Source of the DNA: an uncultured Mollicutes bacterium
GTDB taxonomy: Bacteria; Bacillota_I; Bacilli_A; RFN20; CAG-288
NCBI GenBank assembly: GCA_900539865.1
Contig: UQDS01000003.1
Location: 124,001-188,000 of the forward strand
Length of the DNA: 64,000 bases
Direction: 5' to 3'
The notes under the pieces: model-generated
Seen by the model: the letters and a program-made list of their open reading frames with translations, nothing else
Told to the model about the DNA's origin: nothing
Databases searched by the model: none
In this document: positions 47,571 to 56,770 of the stretch, one piece after another
Layout of the letters: each line of letters opens with the position of its first letter
How positions within the stretch are numbered: position 1 is the stretch's first letter
Program-made: the position numbers and the translations under genes

Positions 47571-48286
47571 TGTATCAGGAAAAAGAAGAAACATTAAACC
47601 CTTCCACCGAAAAAGCAACCGCAAGACCGACTTACAACCAGTATATCGGTGAAGTTAAGTCCGGTGAAAGCGGCCCCGATGATCAGACCTTTACGATTGA
47701 AAAGGCTTGGTATGTCATCAACACGTTCGGTACACAAGAAAGACGTGTTAAAGATAGTCTTGAAAAGAGAAAAGTTTCTTTCCATATGGAAGATAAAATT
47801 TTCCGTATTATCGTCGCCGATTATGAAGAACCGGTTCTTGACGAAAACGGAAAACAGAAAATGACCAAGGATAAGGCGACCGGTCAAATGGTTCCTAAAT
47901 TCAAGACAAAGAACTATTACCCTGGTTATATCTTCGTTGAGATGATCATGACAGATGAAACTTGGTTTGTCGTTCGTAACACTCCCGGTGTCTCTGGTAT
48001 TACAGGTTCCTCCGGTAAAGGTGCAAAGCCTTTCCCGATTCCTAGAGAAGAAATTGAACCGGTTTTAAAGAGAATGAAGATTGAAGATCCGGATATTTAT
48101 TCCGATTACAAGGTGGGAGATGAGGTTAAGATTCTCTCTGGCATGTTCCGTGATTCGGAAGGTGTTATCGAGGCGATCGATCAAGAAAAGAACGAAGTTA
48201 CAATTCAGATTCTTCTTTTCGGAAGAACCAACTCTTTCCAGGCAAAATTCACTGAAATCGAAAAGATTTCTCCTGAAAGAAATTAA
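47570..48286 (+). CDS. nusG: Transcription termination/antitermination protein NusG
   Basis: 238 residues. A polar N-terminal extension of about 45 residues precedes KAWYVINTFGTQERRVKDSL. NGN-domain PGYIFVEM, VRNTPGVSGITG, and the C-terminal KOW motif GDEVKILSGMFRDSEGVIEAI are clear; an insertion lies between strands (LDENGKQKMTKD). It binds RNA polymerase and influences pausing and termination. A terminator follows; rplK-rplA, usually next, are absent here. Confidence 0.96.
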   Translation: MYQEKEETLNPSTEKATARPTYNQYIGEVKSGESGPDDQTFTIEKAWYVINTFGTQERRVKDSLEKRKVSFHMEDKIFRIIVADYEEPVLDENGKQKMTKDKATGQMVPKFKTKNYYPGYIFVEMIMTDETWFVVRNTPGVSGITGSSGKGAKPFPIPREEIEPVLKRMKIEDPDIYSDYKVGDEVKILSGMFRDSEGVIEAIDQEKNEVTIQILLFGRTNSFQAKFTEIEKISPERN

Positions 48287-48287
48287 T

Positions 48288-48329
48288 AAAAAAAGGGGAA
48301 GAATGTCAGCATTCTTCCTCTTTTATTTT
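48288..48329. terminator. Bidirectional terminator between nusG and the pyridoxal kinase gene
   Basis: AGGGGAAGAATG - TCAG - CATTCTTCCTCTTTTATTTT; A/T tracts flank it on both sides. Confidence 0.8.
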
Positions 48330-49180
48330 GTTTGTTTTTTCTGTTTTATATCTTGAATCAATTGCGATAAAACAAGTTCAAATTCTAAGCCGTATTGAAG
48401 GCCATCTACGCCATCTTCTATATTCTTTTTCATGGCGGAATGGACAAAATCGTGAGCGACTATCACGCTGTCTTTGACAGACAATCCCTGCAGTTGACTT
48501 CCGACAAAAGCGGAACAATAGCTGTCTCCGGCTCCGTGATATCTGCCTGGATATGAGATTGTCTGATAATGGTCGAAAGCATCTTTTTCTCGTTCATAGA
48601 TCAAACAACCAGTTGTTCCTGGTTCAAAGGTGATTCCTGTGAGTAATACCGTATGAGGACCAAGTAGGGCAAGCTTTTTTGCAATCGTTTTTAAAAAATC
48701 AATATCGATAGTGTTTTGAGGATATGCTTCCTCGGTTAAAAAGCACGCTTCGGTGAGATTCGGGCATGTCATATCGGCAAGTCGAATCAATTGTTTCAAA
48801 GCTTGTACGTGTTGTTGGTTAAAACCTGGATACATCTTACCATTATCACCAAAAGCAGGATCAACCATAATCATGGTGTGTTCTTCTTTGAGCTTGTGAA
48901 TGATTTCCATCACAACTGGAACTTGTTGAGTGCCGAGATATCCGGTATAAATACAATCAAAATGGTGATTATAATTATCCCATTTGTCGACAGAAGATCT
49001 CATTTCGGATGTTAAATCGGTATAGGTCCAAGAAGAAAAGGCAGTGTGATTAGATAAGACTGCGGTAGGTAAGCCGATTGCTTCTACGCCACAGGCGGAG
49101 AGAATCGGTAAAGCAACTGTAAGAGAGCAACGTCCCATGCAGCTGTAATCTTGAATGGTGAGGCAACGTTTTTGTTTCAT
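48323..49180 (-). CDS. pdxY: Pyridoxal/pyridoxamine kinase (PdxY-like)
   Basis: 285 residues, ribokinase fold. QDYSCMGRCSLTVALPIL at the start, GYLGTQQ, VDPAFGDNGKMY, TCPNLTEAC and the ATP/anion-hole motif GRYHGAGDSYCSAF with catalytic Asp. It phosphorylates vitamin B6 vitamers to PLP or PMP. Its start overlaps the XRE gene by 4 bp. Confidence 0.88.
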   Translation of the reverse strand: MKQKRCLTIQDYSCMGRCSLTVALPILSACGVEAIGLPTAVLSNHTAFSSWTYTDLTSEMRSSVDKWDNYNHHFDCIYTGYLGTQQVPVVMEIIHKLKEEHTMIMVDPAFGDNGKMYPGFNQQHVQALKQLIRLADMTCPNLTEACFLTEEAYPQNTIDIDFLKTIAKKLALLGPHTVLLTGITFEPGTTGCLIYEREKDAFDHYQTISYPGRYHGAGDSYCSAFVGSQLQGLSVKDSVIVAHDFVHSAMKKNIEDGVDGLQYGLEFELVLSQLIQDIKQKKQTK

Positions 49181-49401
49181 ATGTTTTCCTTATTCTGATT
49201 GTCGATAGCTGTTTGAATGATTTGCACCGGAAGTGCAAAACACTCTGAAAATTTTCTGATTTGTTCGGCGTTTGGTACAGCTTTTCCCGCTTCCCAAAGA
49301 TCGACAATTTCATCTTCCACGCCGATATTGTCAGCGATGTAACAATTGCTGAAAGAATATTGTTCTTTCAACGCAGAGAGAATTTCTTGAAAAGTGATCA
49401 T
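49177..49401 (-). CDS. Small XRE-type helix-turn-helix protein
   Basis: 74 residues. SFSNCYIADNIGVEDEIVDLWEAGKAVPNAEQIRKFSECF fits the five-helix XRE (Cro/C1) fold, with little beyond it. It overlaps both neighbours by 4 bp, so it is translationally coupled to the DUF308 and kinase genes and may regulate this operon. Confidence 0.68.
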   Translation of the reverse strand: MITFQEILSALKEQYSFSNCYIADNIGVEDEIVDLWEAGKAVPNAEQIRKFSECFALPVQIIQTAIDNQNKENI

Positions 49402-50267
49402 TGCTTTTTCAAATCTTTGGAATCATCTACGATGACAGGATCTTGATAGGAAGGAGTTTCTTCCTTCTTGTCATCTTCAGGTTCTTCGTTGTCGTTATCC
49501 GAGTCATCCGCGATGAGTTTTGTTTCCATTGTCTCAATCGGTTTGCGGTGAACTTTTTTATCATTTTTCTTTTTTAACTCTGAGATGTCAATGATTTTTG
49601 TGTTCGTGTTTTTCAGCTCTGTTTCTACTTTTTGTTTTTGTTCTTTTTCAATTTCTTGAGCTTTTATCTGCTTGTTTGTGTTGTGAACTTTGACAAATAA
49701 CATACCCATGGATACACAGCCAAAGACAACGAGGATAAGGCCTAAAATCACGAGGATATAGTTGAGAAGTTCTTTGTTCTTATAGAAGAAAATATAGGTG
49801 GTTGCTAAGGCGATAAGAATGCCAGAGATGACAAAAATCAAGACAGCAGAAGGGATGTTTTTCGAGAATTCTTTTCCGCGGATTTTATCGATGCCAAAGG
49901 CGATGAGAACAGCCGCAAATCCATAAAATAAGACGATTAAGAAGAAGGGGAATACCTCGGTTAAAATTTCAGGTTTGATCAGCAGTGTTGTTCCTAAAGA
50001 AGCGGTGAGGATACCCATGATAACTTCTTTGCTGGTGGGTGATCTTTCTAAGAGATATCCGGAAATGACACTGATGACACCATAAGCGGCAAAAGCGGTT
50101 CCGATACAATAAGAGATTGACTCTACCGAAGTGTTGCCTTCGTCGTTGATACGAATCGCCCCGATGAGAATAAAGGCAGCGCCTAGAACTATCATCAATA
50201 CAGCCTGTATTACTTTAATCCATTTATAAGCTGTTACTCTATTTTTCTGTTTTTCGTTTATTTCCAT
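49398..50267 (-). CDS. DUF308 (HdeD-like) membrane protein with charged tail
   Basis: 289 residues. Six hydrophobic segments in pairs (about 18-205) with the HdeD-like pattern (VLGAAFILIGAI, GILTASLGTTLLIKP). The remaining 85 residues are a cytoplasmic tail, Lys/Glu-rich and probably coiled at first, then strongly acidic. Function unknown; HdeD in E. coli is tied to acid stress. First gene of the DUF308-XRE-pdxY operon. Confidence 0.7.
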   Translation of the reverse strand: MEINEKQKNRVTAYKWIKVIQAVLMIVLGAAFILIGAIRINDEGNTSVESISYCIGTAFAAYGVISVISGYLLERSPTSKEVIMGILTASLGTTLLIKPEILTEVFPFFLIVLFYGFAAVLIAFGIDKIRGKEFSKNIPSAVLIFVISGILIALATTYIFFYKNKELLNYILVILGLILVVFGCVSMGMLFVKVHNTNKQIKAQEIEKEQKQKVETELKNTNTKIIDISELKKKNDKKVHRKPIETMETKLIADDSDNDNEEPEDDKKEETPSYQDPVIVDDSKDLKKQ

Positions 50268-50377
50268 ATTATTTCACACCTCTTGTGTTATTATAAACAA
50301 AACCGCACGAAATAGATATGAAACTATTTCAATTTTTTTAATGTGATACAAAGGTTAAAAAACGTTAGGAGAACAAA

Positions 50378-50827
50378 ATGAACGAATTCATGAAAGTTGC
50401 CATCGAGGAAGCAAAAAAGGGTATTCAGGATCATCACGGGGGACCTTTTGGAGCTGTCATTGTCAAAGAGGGTAAAATCATCGGAAAAGGTCACAATCAA
50501 GTCCTTAAGAATCAAGACCCCACTTGCCACGGAGAAATCATGGCGATTCATGATGCGTGCAAGTCTCTTGGTACATTTAATTTGAAAGGATGCGATATCT
50601 ATACTACAGGCTATCCTTGTCCGATGTGCATGGGTGCGATCCTTTGGGCTAATATCGATAACATCTATTTTGGATGCGACACTGCTGACACGGAGACAAT
50701 CGGTTTTCGCGATAAGAAGTTCTATGAGCTTTGGAATGAAAACAAAAACATTTATCAGGTCAGCCATGAAGAGTGTCTCGCTCTTTATCAGGAATATATG
50801 AGCGATAGAAAGAAAGAAAATTATTAA
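50378..50827 (+). CDS. guaD: Guanine deaminase-like cytidine deaminase-superfamily enzyme
   Basis: 149 residues. Zinc/catalytic motif 1 is CHGEIMAI (usually HAE) and motif 2 is PCPMCMGAILWANI; GGPFGAVIVKEGKIIG precedes them. Size, the DPTCHGE context and a C-terminal Tyr are as in B. subtilis GuaD, which deaminates guanine to xanthine. A tRNA or other base deaminase is possible. TAGGAG precedes the ATG. Confidence 0.78.
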   Translation: MNEFMKVAIEEAKKGIQDHHGGPFGAVIVKEGKIIGKGHNQVLKNQDPTCHGEIMAIHDACKSLGTFNLKGCDIYTTGYPCPMCMGAILWANIDNIYFGCDTADTETIGFRDKKFYELWNENKNIYQVSHEECLALYQEYMSDRKKENY

Positions 50828-50876
50828 ATAGAACTCAGAAAACACATGTATATATTATAAATATATAAATACTTTG

Positions 50877-50905
50877 TTGTAATTAAGTCGATGTAAGTAT
50901 ATAAT
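50877..50905 (+). promoter_or_regulatory. rpmH operon promoter
   Basis: TTGTAA, 17 bp, TATAAT; 52 bp before rpmH. Confidence 0.75.
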
Positions 50906-50957
50906 TATCCTACATGCGTTTTTTGTGCGCATTAATTTAAGGAGGAATCAAACCTTT

Positions 50958-51095
50958 ATGAAACGTACTTATCAGCCTAGCAAAATCAAGAGAGCCCACA
51001 CTTGTGGTTTCAGAGCCAGAATGGCAACCAAGAGCGGAAGAAAAATTCTTGCCAGAAGAAGAGCCAAAGGTAGAGCAAGACTTACCCAGGCCTAA
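50958..51095 (+). CDS. rpmH: 50S ribosomal protein L34
   Basis: 45 residues, Arg/Lys-rich: begins [13 protein letters not shown] and ends GRARLTQA, as L34 does. AAGGAGG lies upstream. First gene of rpmH-rnpA-yidC-jag. In most bacteria this operon faces away from dnaA across oriC; here it lies 45 kb away. Confidence 0.97.
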   Translation: MKRTYQPSKIKRAHTCGFRARMATKSGRKILARRRAKGRARLTQA

Positions 51096-51124
51096 ACAAG
51101 AATGCCTTTCTCTTTCCTGAAACT

Positions 51125-51475
51125 ATGAAAAAGAATTTAAGACTCACGAAATCCGAAGATTTTAAGAAAGTCCTGGATCAGAGGCATTGTGCGGGAAAGA
51201 ATGAAGCAGTCTCAGTATTCTACGCGTCCAATCAACTGACCCACGCTCGCATCGGCATTTCCGTCTCTACAAAAGTTGGAAATGCTGTTGTTCGTGTCAG
51301 AACTAGACGACAAATCCGGGCACAGATCAATCTTTGTGATATCCTTGATCAGCCGTATGATATTGTCATCATCGCTCATTCCGGTTACTTAAAGAAGTCT
51401 TTTCAAGAGAACACGGAAATTTTAAAGGAAATCTTTTCGCATATGACTTGCCCGAAAAGAGGAGAAAAAGCATGA
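51125..51475 (+). CDS. rnpA: Ribonuclease P protein component
   Basis: 116 residues. RLTKSEDFKKVL and RIGISVSTKVGNAVVRVRTRRQIR match RnpA; the conserved RNR-type motif has Val (GTC 51296-51298) where most have Asn. It supports the RNase P RNA in tRNA 5' maturation. No Shine-Dalgarno is visible before the ATG. Its stop overlaps the yidC start by 4 bp (ATGA). Confidence 0.95.
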   Translation: MKKNLRLTKSEDFKKVLDQRHCAGKNEAVSVFYASNQLTHARIGISVSTKVGNAVVRVRTRRQIRAQINLCDILDQPYDIVIIAHSGYLKKSFQENTEILKEIFSHMTCPKRGEKA

Positions 51476-53094
51476 GAAATCACTCCAAAAGTTTGCTAAA
51501 ACGTTTGATGGTTGTCTTTGCAGGCATCATCGCGGTTTTTAGTTTGTCCGGTTGTACAAAATCTTTCTGTACTAACCAAGACAGAGCCAATCAAATCTTC
51601 GCCTATTACGGAAATCTCTTCAACGACGAATTGAAAATCTCGGAAGACTATGTTGACGGCTTTGATTATTCAAGTGATAATCCGAACCGTGTCAAACTCA
51701 TTCAGAGACAGAACAAGAATAGAACGACCTTGATTCAAAATATTGAAAATAGAGCAAACGGTGCATTGACCGGCCTCTATTCCTTCGATGGTTCCTTCCT
51801 TGAATTTATGAACAATAAGGCAGAACAATTTGTCATTGACAATGTTCACTATTGGACAGATGGAACCTTGGCAAATCTTCAGGTAGAAGAAGCGAAGGCG
51901 GTCGCTTTACATGTCGGTATCTATGCCGGCCTTGAAACAGATGATCAAAACAATGTTACTGGTGTCTCCGCACTTTGGAAGAACTTTGACATCTGGTATG
52001 AAGAAGCGGTCAATGATCCGAATATCGGATATCTCCAAGCGCCGTCTATAAACTATGTTCTCAATTTGAAGCAATACGCCACTCAGATGACTGGCTCTAA
52101 CACCGCTTGTATCACACCGGTTGGTGGTATCTTCGAACAAAACGATTCTAAAGTTTATATCGAAGGAAAAACTTGGGGTCAGGCCTTTAAAGAATATGGT
52201 TTCTTAGAAGGACTTCTTGTTTATCCGCTTTCTTATATTGTTCACGCTATTTCCACCGGATTAAACAACACCATCGGCGCACAGCTCTTGGCAATTATCG
52301 TTGTTACTATCTTAGTTAGATTAGTCACTGTCTTCTCGACCATTTCTCAGTCTAAGATGCAGACAAAGCAGCAGCAGATGCAGCCGCTTCTCAACGACTT
52401 AGCAAAGAAATATCCGAATTATCAGACAGATAAAGAGGAACGTCAAGCTTACAGTATGGCGCAAGCCAGAATCATGAAGAAATATAAACTTCACCCCTTC
52501 CGTCCGCTTCTCTTCATGATTATTCAATTCCCGTTATTTATCTGCGTTTGGTCAGCACTTCAAGGATCTGCTGCCTTAGCAGCCGGCAATATGTGGGGCC
52601 TTTCCCTCACTACACCGGTTAGCCAGTGTTTTGTTAACTTTGGTCAAACCCCCGGTGCTGCTGTCGGTATTGTCATCTTCATCCTCATGTCTTTGACAAA
52701 CGTTCTTTCTTCCATGACCAGCTTATGGTTTACTTCATGGAGAACAAAGAATTTCGGCAATGTTGGTCCGACACAGACAAATGCTGACGGAAAACCTGTC
52801 GATCCGAATAAGACGATGAGAATTATGTCTTATGTCATGATGGTCTTCATCGTCATCATGGGTTGGAATTTACCTGTTGGCATGGGTATCTACTGGATCT
52901 TAGGCGCTGTCATCAGCATCTTCCAAGCGTTGCTTACGGAAGGTTTGTCTACCAGAAACCGTCATAGAGCGTTAGCTCATATCGGCGATGGCACTGATTT
53001 AGCCGCAAAGCGTAGAAGTGCACATCACATCAATTCCACCAAAGATGATAAAAAAGGCAAAAAGAGCAAATCTGATAAGCCTATTTGGAGGTAA
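51472..53094 (+). CDS. yidC: Membrane insertase YidC with a large extra extracytoplasmic domain
   Basis: 540 residues from the ATG at 51472 (AGAGGAG upstream; an in-frame TTG 24 bp earlier is rejected). Residues 1-28 are a lipoprotein signal with lipobox LSGC (Cys28). Residues 29-240 form a soluble, acidic domain not found in typical Bacillota YidC (usually 260-290 residues in all). The five-helix insertase core follows (LLAIIVVTILVRLVT with the groove Arg, LLFMIIQFPLFICVW, MGWNLPVGMGIYWI), then a basic tail. It inserts proteins into the membrane with or without SecYEG. Confidence 0.95.
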   Translation: MRNHSKSLLKRLMVVFAGIIAVFSLSGCTKSFCTNQDRANQIFAYYGNLFNDELKISEDYVDGFDYSSDNPNRVKLIQRQNKNRTTLIQNIENRANGALTGLYSFDGSFLEFMNNKAEQFVIDNVHYWTDGTLANLQVEEAKAVALHVGIYAGLETDDQNNVTGVSALWKNFDIWYEEAVNDPNIGYLQAPSINYVLNLKQYATQMTGSNTACITPVGGIFEQNDSKVYIEGKTWGQAFKEYGFLEGLLVYPLSYIVHAISTGLNNTIGAQLLAIIVVTILVRLVTVFSTISQSKMQTKQQQMQPLLNDLAKKYPNYQTDKEERQAYSMAQARIMKKYKLHPFRPLLFMIIQFPLFICVWSALQGSAALAAGNMWGLSLTTPVSQCFVNFGQTPGAAVGIVIFILMSLTNVLSSMTSLWFTSWRTKNFGNVGPTQTNADGKPVDPNKTMRIMSYVMMVFIVIMGWNLPVGMGIYWILGAVISIFQALLTEGLSTRNRHRALAHIGDGTDLAAKRRSAHHINSTKDDKKGKKSKSDKPIWR

Positions 53095-53099
53095 ATCAC

Positions 53100-53732
53100 A
53101 TGAATCGTTACGAAGGTAAAACGGAACAAGAAGCCGTCAAGAAAGCATGTGAGGACTTAGGAATCAGTGATCCTGAAACACTCAACTACCAAGTTATCTC
53201 CGTGAAGAAGTCACTTTTCAGCACAGTCGTCACCATTGGCATTTATTCGATCAACGATGTTATCGTTTTCGCAGATGATTACATCAAACGTTGTTTGAGA
53301 GCGCTTGGTATTGAAGGTTATACCGAAGCAAAATACGAAGACGGTGTCATCAAACTCAATATTGTCAGCAACAAAAACAAAACCGTTATCGGTAGAAACG
53401 GAGACACGCTTCGTTCCATCAACGAATTGACTCGTTCTGCATGTTTCAATCGCTTTGGAGGACATTATCGTATCCTTCTTAACTGCGATGGTTACAAGGA
53501 AATCAAATATAAGAAATTTGCTTATATCGCGCGTCGTAATGCCGAAGAAGTTCGCCGCACACATATCACGGCAACTTTGGATCCGATGACCAGCGATGAA
53601 AGAAGAATCATCCATCAGGTCTTAACCGGTTATCCAAACATTAAGACACAGTCTTTAGGAACAGGTCATAAGAGACACATCACCATTCAGTATGTTCCTG
53701 GTAATGTTGTCAATCATCCTGACGAAGATTAA
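53100..53732 (+). CDS. jag: Jag/KhpB RNA-binding protein
   Basis: 210 residues from the ATG at 53100 after TTTGGAGGT. Jag-N domain (NRYEGKTEQEAV), KH domain with VIGRNGDTLRSI, and R3H domain ending with DERRIIHQVLTGYPNIKTQSLG. RNA-binding regulator linked with cell elongation in relatives (EloR/KhpB). Follows yidC as in most Bacillota. Confidence 0.94.
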   Translation: MNRYEGKTEQEAVKKACEDLGISDPETLNYQVISVKKSLFSTVVTIGIYSINDVIVFADDYIKRCLRALGIEGYTEAKYEDGVIKLNIVSNKNKTVIGRNGDTLRSINELTRSACFNRFGGHYRILLNCDGYKEIKYKKFAYIARRNAEEVRRTHITATLDPMTSDERRIIHQVLTGYPNIKTQSLGTGHKRHITIQYVPGNVVNHPDED

Positions 53733-53770
53733 AAAAATAGGAGAGATAGCAATTGCTATCTCTCCTTTTT
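53732..53770. terminator. Bidirectional terminator between jag and the Sfp-type gene
   Basis: AGGAGAGATAGC - AATT - GCTATCTCTCCT flanked by A and T runs; 12-bp perfect stem. Confidence 0.9.
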
Positions 53771-54377
53771 ATATCACCATGATATTAATGCGTTCGTTGT
53801 CTATGGAGTCGACGGAAAGAGAATACATTCTTCCGGCGTTATCGCTAAGTTTTGTCGTATAAATATCTCCGTAAGGTAAGTCTTTTGCGAAGGTATCAAG
53901 AGAGAAGCCGTCACCAACATGTTTGTGGAAGGCTTCTTTTTTTGTCCATGTTTTGTAAAATGTTTCAATTTTATCGATTGCGTGATGGTAGTCTTCTTTT
54001 TCTCTTTTTCCAAAATAACGAGATGCTAAAGCGTCAAAATCTCTCGTAGTATCGATAAGTTCAACATCGATTCCCACTTCAAAGTTAGAGATGCAGACAG
54101 CGACGATGTCTCCGCTGTGAGAAATGTTGAAGTGATAAGGCATGTTTGGAAAATAGGGTTTGTTATTTTCTTGATAAGAAAGAGAATAGGTATTTACATC
54201 GATACCTTGTTGTTTTAAAGCCTGATTCAGCACGTTAAAAGCAAGCAGTGAAGCCTGATAATCTTGTTCGTTTTGATGGCGTTTACAGTGCGTTAAGATG
54301 TCGTCGCTCATCCCTTCTTCTAAAAGAGAAATGCGTCCATCATAGCGTGATATTTCACTCAGATATACTACTGTCAT
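53769..54377 (-). CDS. Sfp-type 4'-phosphopantetheinyl transferase
   Basis: 202 residues from the ATG at 54377; a GTG two codons upstream is also possible. NISHSGDIVAVCIS, GIDVELID (Mg-binding Asp/Glu) and FYKTWTKKEAFHKHVGDG (catalytic Trp-x-x-Lys-Glu) are the family's three motifs. It transfers phosphopantetheine from CoA to carrier proteins. No carrier or synthase gene is in the window. Overlaps the 3' end of the alpha-galactosidase gene by 23 bp. Confidence 0.9.
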   Translation of the reverse strand: MTVVYLSEISRYDGRISLLEEGMSDDILTHCKRHQNEQDYQASLLAFNVLNQALKQQGIDVNTYSLSYQENNKPYFPNMPYHFNISHSGDIVAVCISNFEVGIDVELIDTTRDFDALASRYFGKREKEDYHHAIDKIETFYKTWTKKEAFHKHVGDGFSLDTFAKDLPYGDIYTTKLSDNAGRMYSLSVDSIDNERINIMVI

Positions 54378-56682
54378 AAACACCTACATGATATAATCGG
54401 GCGCTAAAATCACCCATGAGACGCACGCGTTCATCGAATCCTACCCCGGACCATTCCTGTGACAAAACAGCTCCAGCAGAAGTGAATACACCGCCAGAAA
54501 GGATGCCCATATCAACTTCGGATTTGACATCTTTTCTCTTTTCTATCATGGACAAAATAGCACCTTCCGGATTGAGGTGAAGGGACAAATCAGTATTGAC
54601 TAGACCGCCGAATTTCCTGAGAGGAAGCGATTCTTGTCTTCCTTTGTACTGATATAAAACATCCTCTTGCAGACCATATGCGATGAGATGTTTTTCTTTC
54701 GGATTAGGCTTTTGAATCGTTTGATAAAGTCCGATGAGGTGATTGTCATTTAGCGAGGCTTGGACTTCTTTTTCTAATCCATCCATCAGGAGATTGGATT
54801 GGTAAACTTTACCCCATTGCAGTGTCTTTCTGTTCTTTTTGTAATAAGAAATCTGATCGCTGATAACAGAAATATCGACAGGGGACAATTCATCCAAATC
54901 TAATTCATAACCTAAGACACCAAAACAAGCGACATCGAATTTTGTATCAAAAGAGGTATAACGAAGCATTTGATTGCTTGTCTTACAAGAGACGTGATTG
55001 GATAAAACAGAAAGCGGATAGCCAAGTAAGGCTCCTTCTTGAATATAAAGGCGTTGATAAGAATCGGTATCATCACTAAGCCAAGATTGTGCAAAGAAAG
55101 AGAGCATGCCTAAATCAAAACGGTTTCCGCCGGAAGCGCAGTTTTCTATTAAAACATGAGGGAATTTATCTCTGATTCTTTTCAAAACAGAGTACAATCC
55201 GACAATATAATCGAAAAAGAATGTTCCGTTTTCATTTAAGTAATCAGAGATGTTTCTATTACAATCCCATTTTAAATAAGATATATTTGCACTACCTAAA
55301 ACGTTACAAACGCTGTCAACAATATAATTTTGGACAGCTGTTTTTGTCAAATCGAGCGTCAGTTGATGTCTGCCTTTTGAAGGGGTGTGATAGATGTCGT
55401 GGATGACCCATTCGGGATGGTTACGATATAAATCACTGTCTTCGTTTATCATTTCCGGTTCCATCCAGATTCCGAATTTCATTCCGTATTTTTCTGCGGT
55501 TTGTGCAAGACCTTCTAACCCGGAGGGAAGCTTTTTCTTATTTACAGTCCAATCGCCAAGACCGGCAGAATCGTTATTTCTATTTCCAAACCAACCGTCA
55601 TCTAAAACGAAAAGCTCTATTCCTAACTTACTCGCTTGTTTCATTAACGAAACAATGCGGCGCTCGTTAAAGTTCATACATGTCGCTTCCCAATTGTTGT
55701 AAGCGACTAATCTTTCTTGATGGTAGAACTCTCTTGGAATAACACATTCGTTGACAAAGCGATGGAAGTGATCGGACATGCCATTGATACCTTCATTGGA
55801 GTAGGTCATGACTGCCATCGGTGTATAAAAGCTTTCACCATTCTCCAATTTCTTTTCAAATTGTGTAGATGAGATACCAACTTGAATGCGCATGTTTTCA
55901 AAAGCGTCCATTTCTACTGAATTTTCAAAGTTACCGGAGTATACAAGGTTAAAGCCGTAAACATTGCCGTGGTGAAAATCACTATCTCCGTCTTTGATTA
56001 AGAAGAAAGGATTTCTCGTTTTGGAAGAATAACCATTGAGTGCTTCAAACACCATTCTTCCTCTTGTGATCTTTTGCTTTTGAACGCTGAGTTCTCCTGA
56101 CCAACAGCCGTAAGTAGAGTATAAATCACTGTTTTGATTCACTAAACAAAGCTGCAGTGAGGACAGTTTATTTAAATACAGGGGTTCATCATCAAAATTG
56201 GATATTTCTTGTGATACACCAATTACGTCAGTATCTTCATATAGGAAGAAATGAACTCTTAAATAAATTTTTAATTTTGTTTCTTTTAAGGTTAAAACAG
56301 CTTCACTGTCCACGCCGTGAGGAGTGATCATCAGGGGGATATCATCGGCAGTATCTTTTTCTTGGAAGGACTCGAAGACAAAATCAAAGACGGAGTTGTC
56401 GTTTCTTTTTAAACTGACAGAAGGGGAGAAATAATCGCCTTTTCCTAAAGAGGAGACAAGGAGCTTGTTGTGGTTTAAAGAGATAGCAGCGTCTTCGTCG
56501 CTATAAGTAGTTTCACAACCTTGAATATACGCGTATTGTCTTGTCAACGCCTTTGCTTCTTGCAACGAAAGTAATTTTCTTCCATAATGAGCGACGTTGA
56601 CCTTACCGACCTTATCGATGGAGAGAAGAAGAGAGGTGTGACTTGTCGATAAAAGAATATATGAATCTTGAAAAGCAATCAT
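54355..56682 (-). CDS. Alpha-galactosidase, GH36
   Basis: 775 residues. N-terminal beta-sandwich, then a barrel from about residue 330: VAYNNWEATCMNFNE, FVLDDGWFGNRNND, GIWMEPEMIN, nucleophile in YLKWDCNRN (Asp473) and acid/base region SWLSDDTD (Asp537/538). No signal peptide. It releases galactose from raffinose-type oligosaccharides or melibiose inside the cell. It has AAAGGAG upstream and a perfect 22-bp inverted repeat about 90 bp upstream that could be an operator. Confidence 0.95.
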   Translation of the reverse strand: MIAFQDSYILLSTSHTSLLLSIDKVGKVNVAHYGRKLLSLQEAKALTRQYAYIQGCETTYSDEDAAISLNHNKLLVSSLGKGDYFSPSVSLKRNDNSVFDFVFESFQEKDTADDIPLMITPHGVDSEAVLTLKETKLKIYLRVHFFLYEDTDVIGVSQEISNFDDEPLYLNKLSSLQLCLVNQNSDLYSTYGCWSGELSVQKQKITRGRMVFEALNGYSSKTRNPFFLIKDGDSDFHHGNVYGFNLVYSGNFENSVEMDAFENMRIQVGISSTQFEKKLENGESFYTPMAVMTYSNEGINGMSDHFHRFVNECVIPREFYHQERLVAYNNWEATCMNFNERRIVSLMKQASKLGIELFVLDDGWFGNRNNDSAGLGDWTVNKKKLPSGLEGLAQTAEKYGMKFGIWMEPEMINEDSDLYRNHPEWVIHDIYHTPSKGRHQLTLDLTKTAVQNYIVDSVCNVLGSANISYLKWDCNRNISDYLNENGTFFFDYIVGLYSVLKRIRDKFPHVLIENCASGGNRFDLGMLSFFAQSWLSDDTDSYQRLYIQEGALLGYPLSVLSNHVSCKTSNQMLRYTSFDTKFDVACFGVLGYELDLDELSPVDISVISDQISYYKKNRKTLQWGKVYQSNLLMDGLEKEVQASLNDNHLIGLYQTIQKPNPKEKHLIAYGLQEDVLYQYKGRQESLPLRKFGGLVNTDLSLHLNPEGAILSMIEKRKDVKSEVDMGILSGGVFTSAGAVLSQEWSGVGFDERVRLMGDFSARLYHVGVYDSSISE

Positions 56683-56770
56683 AGTTAAACTCCTTTGTAT
56701 ACCAAATAGATGGTAAAGTTTAATAGCGAAAATAGATTATATTGACTATCATATCATTTCTTGTGAATGT

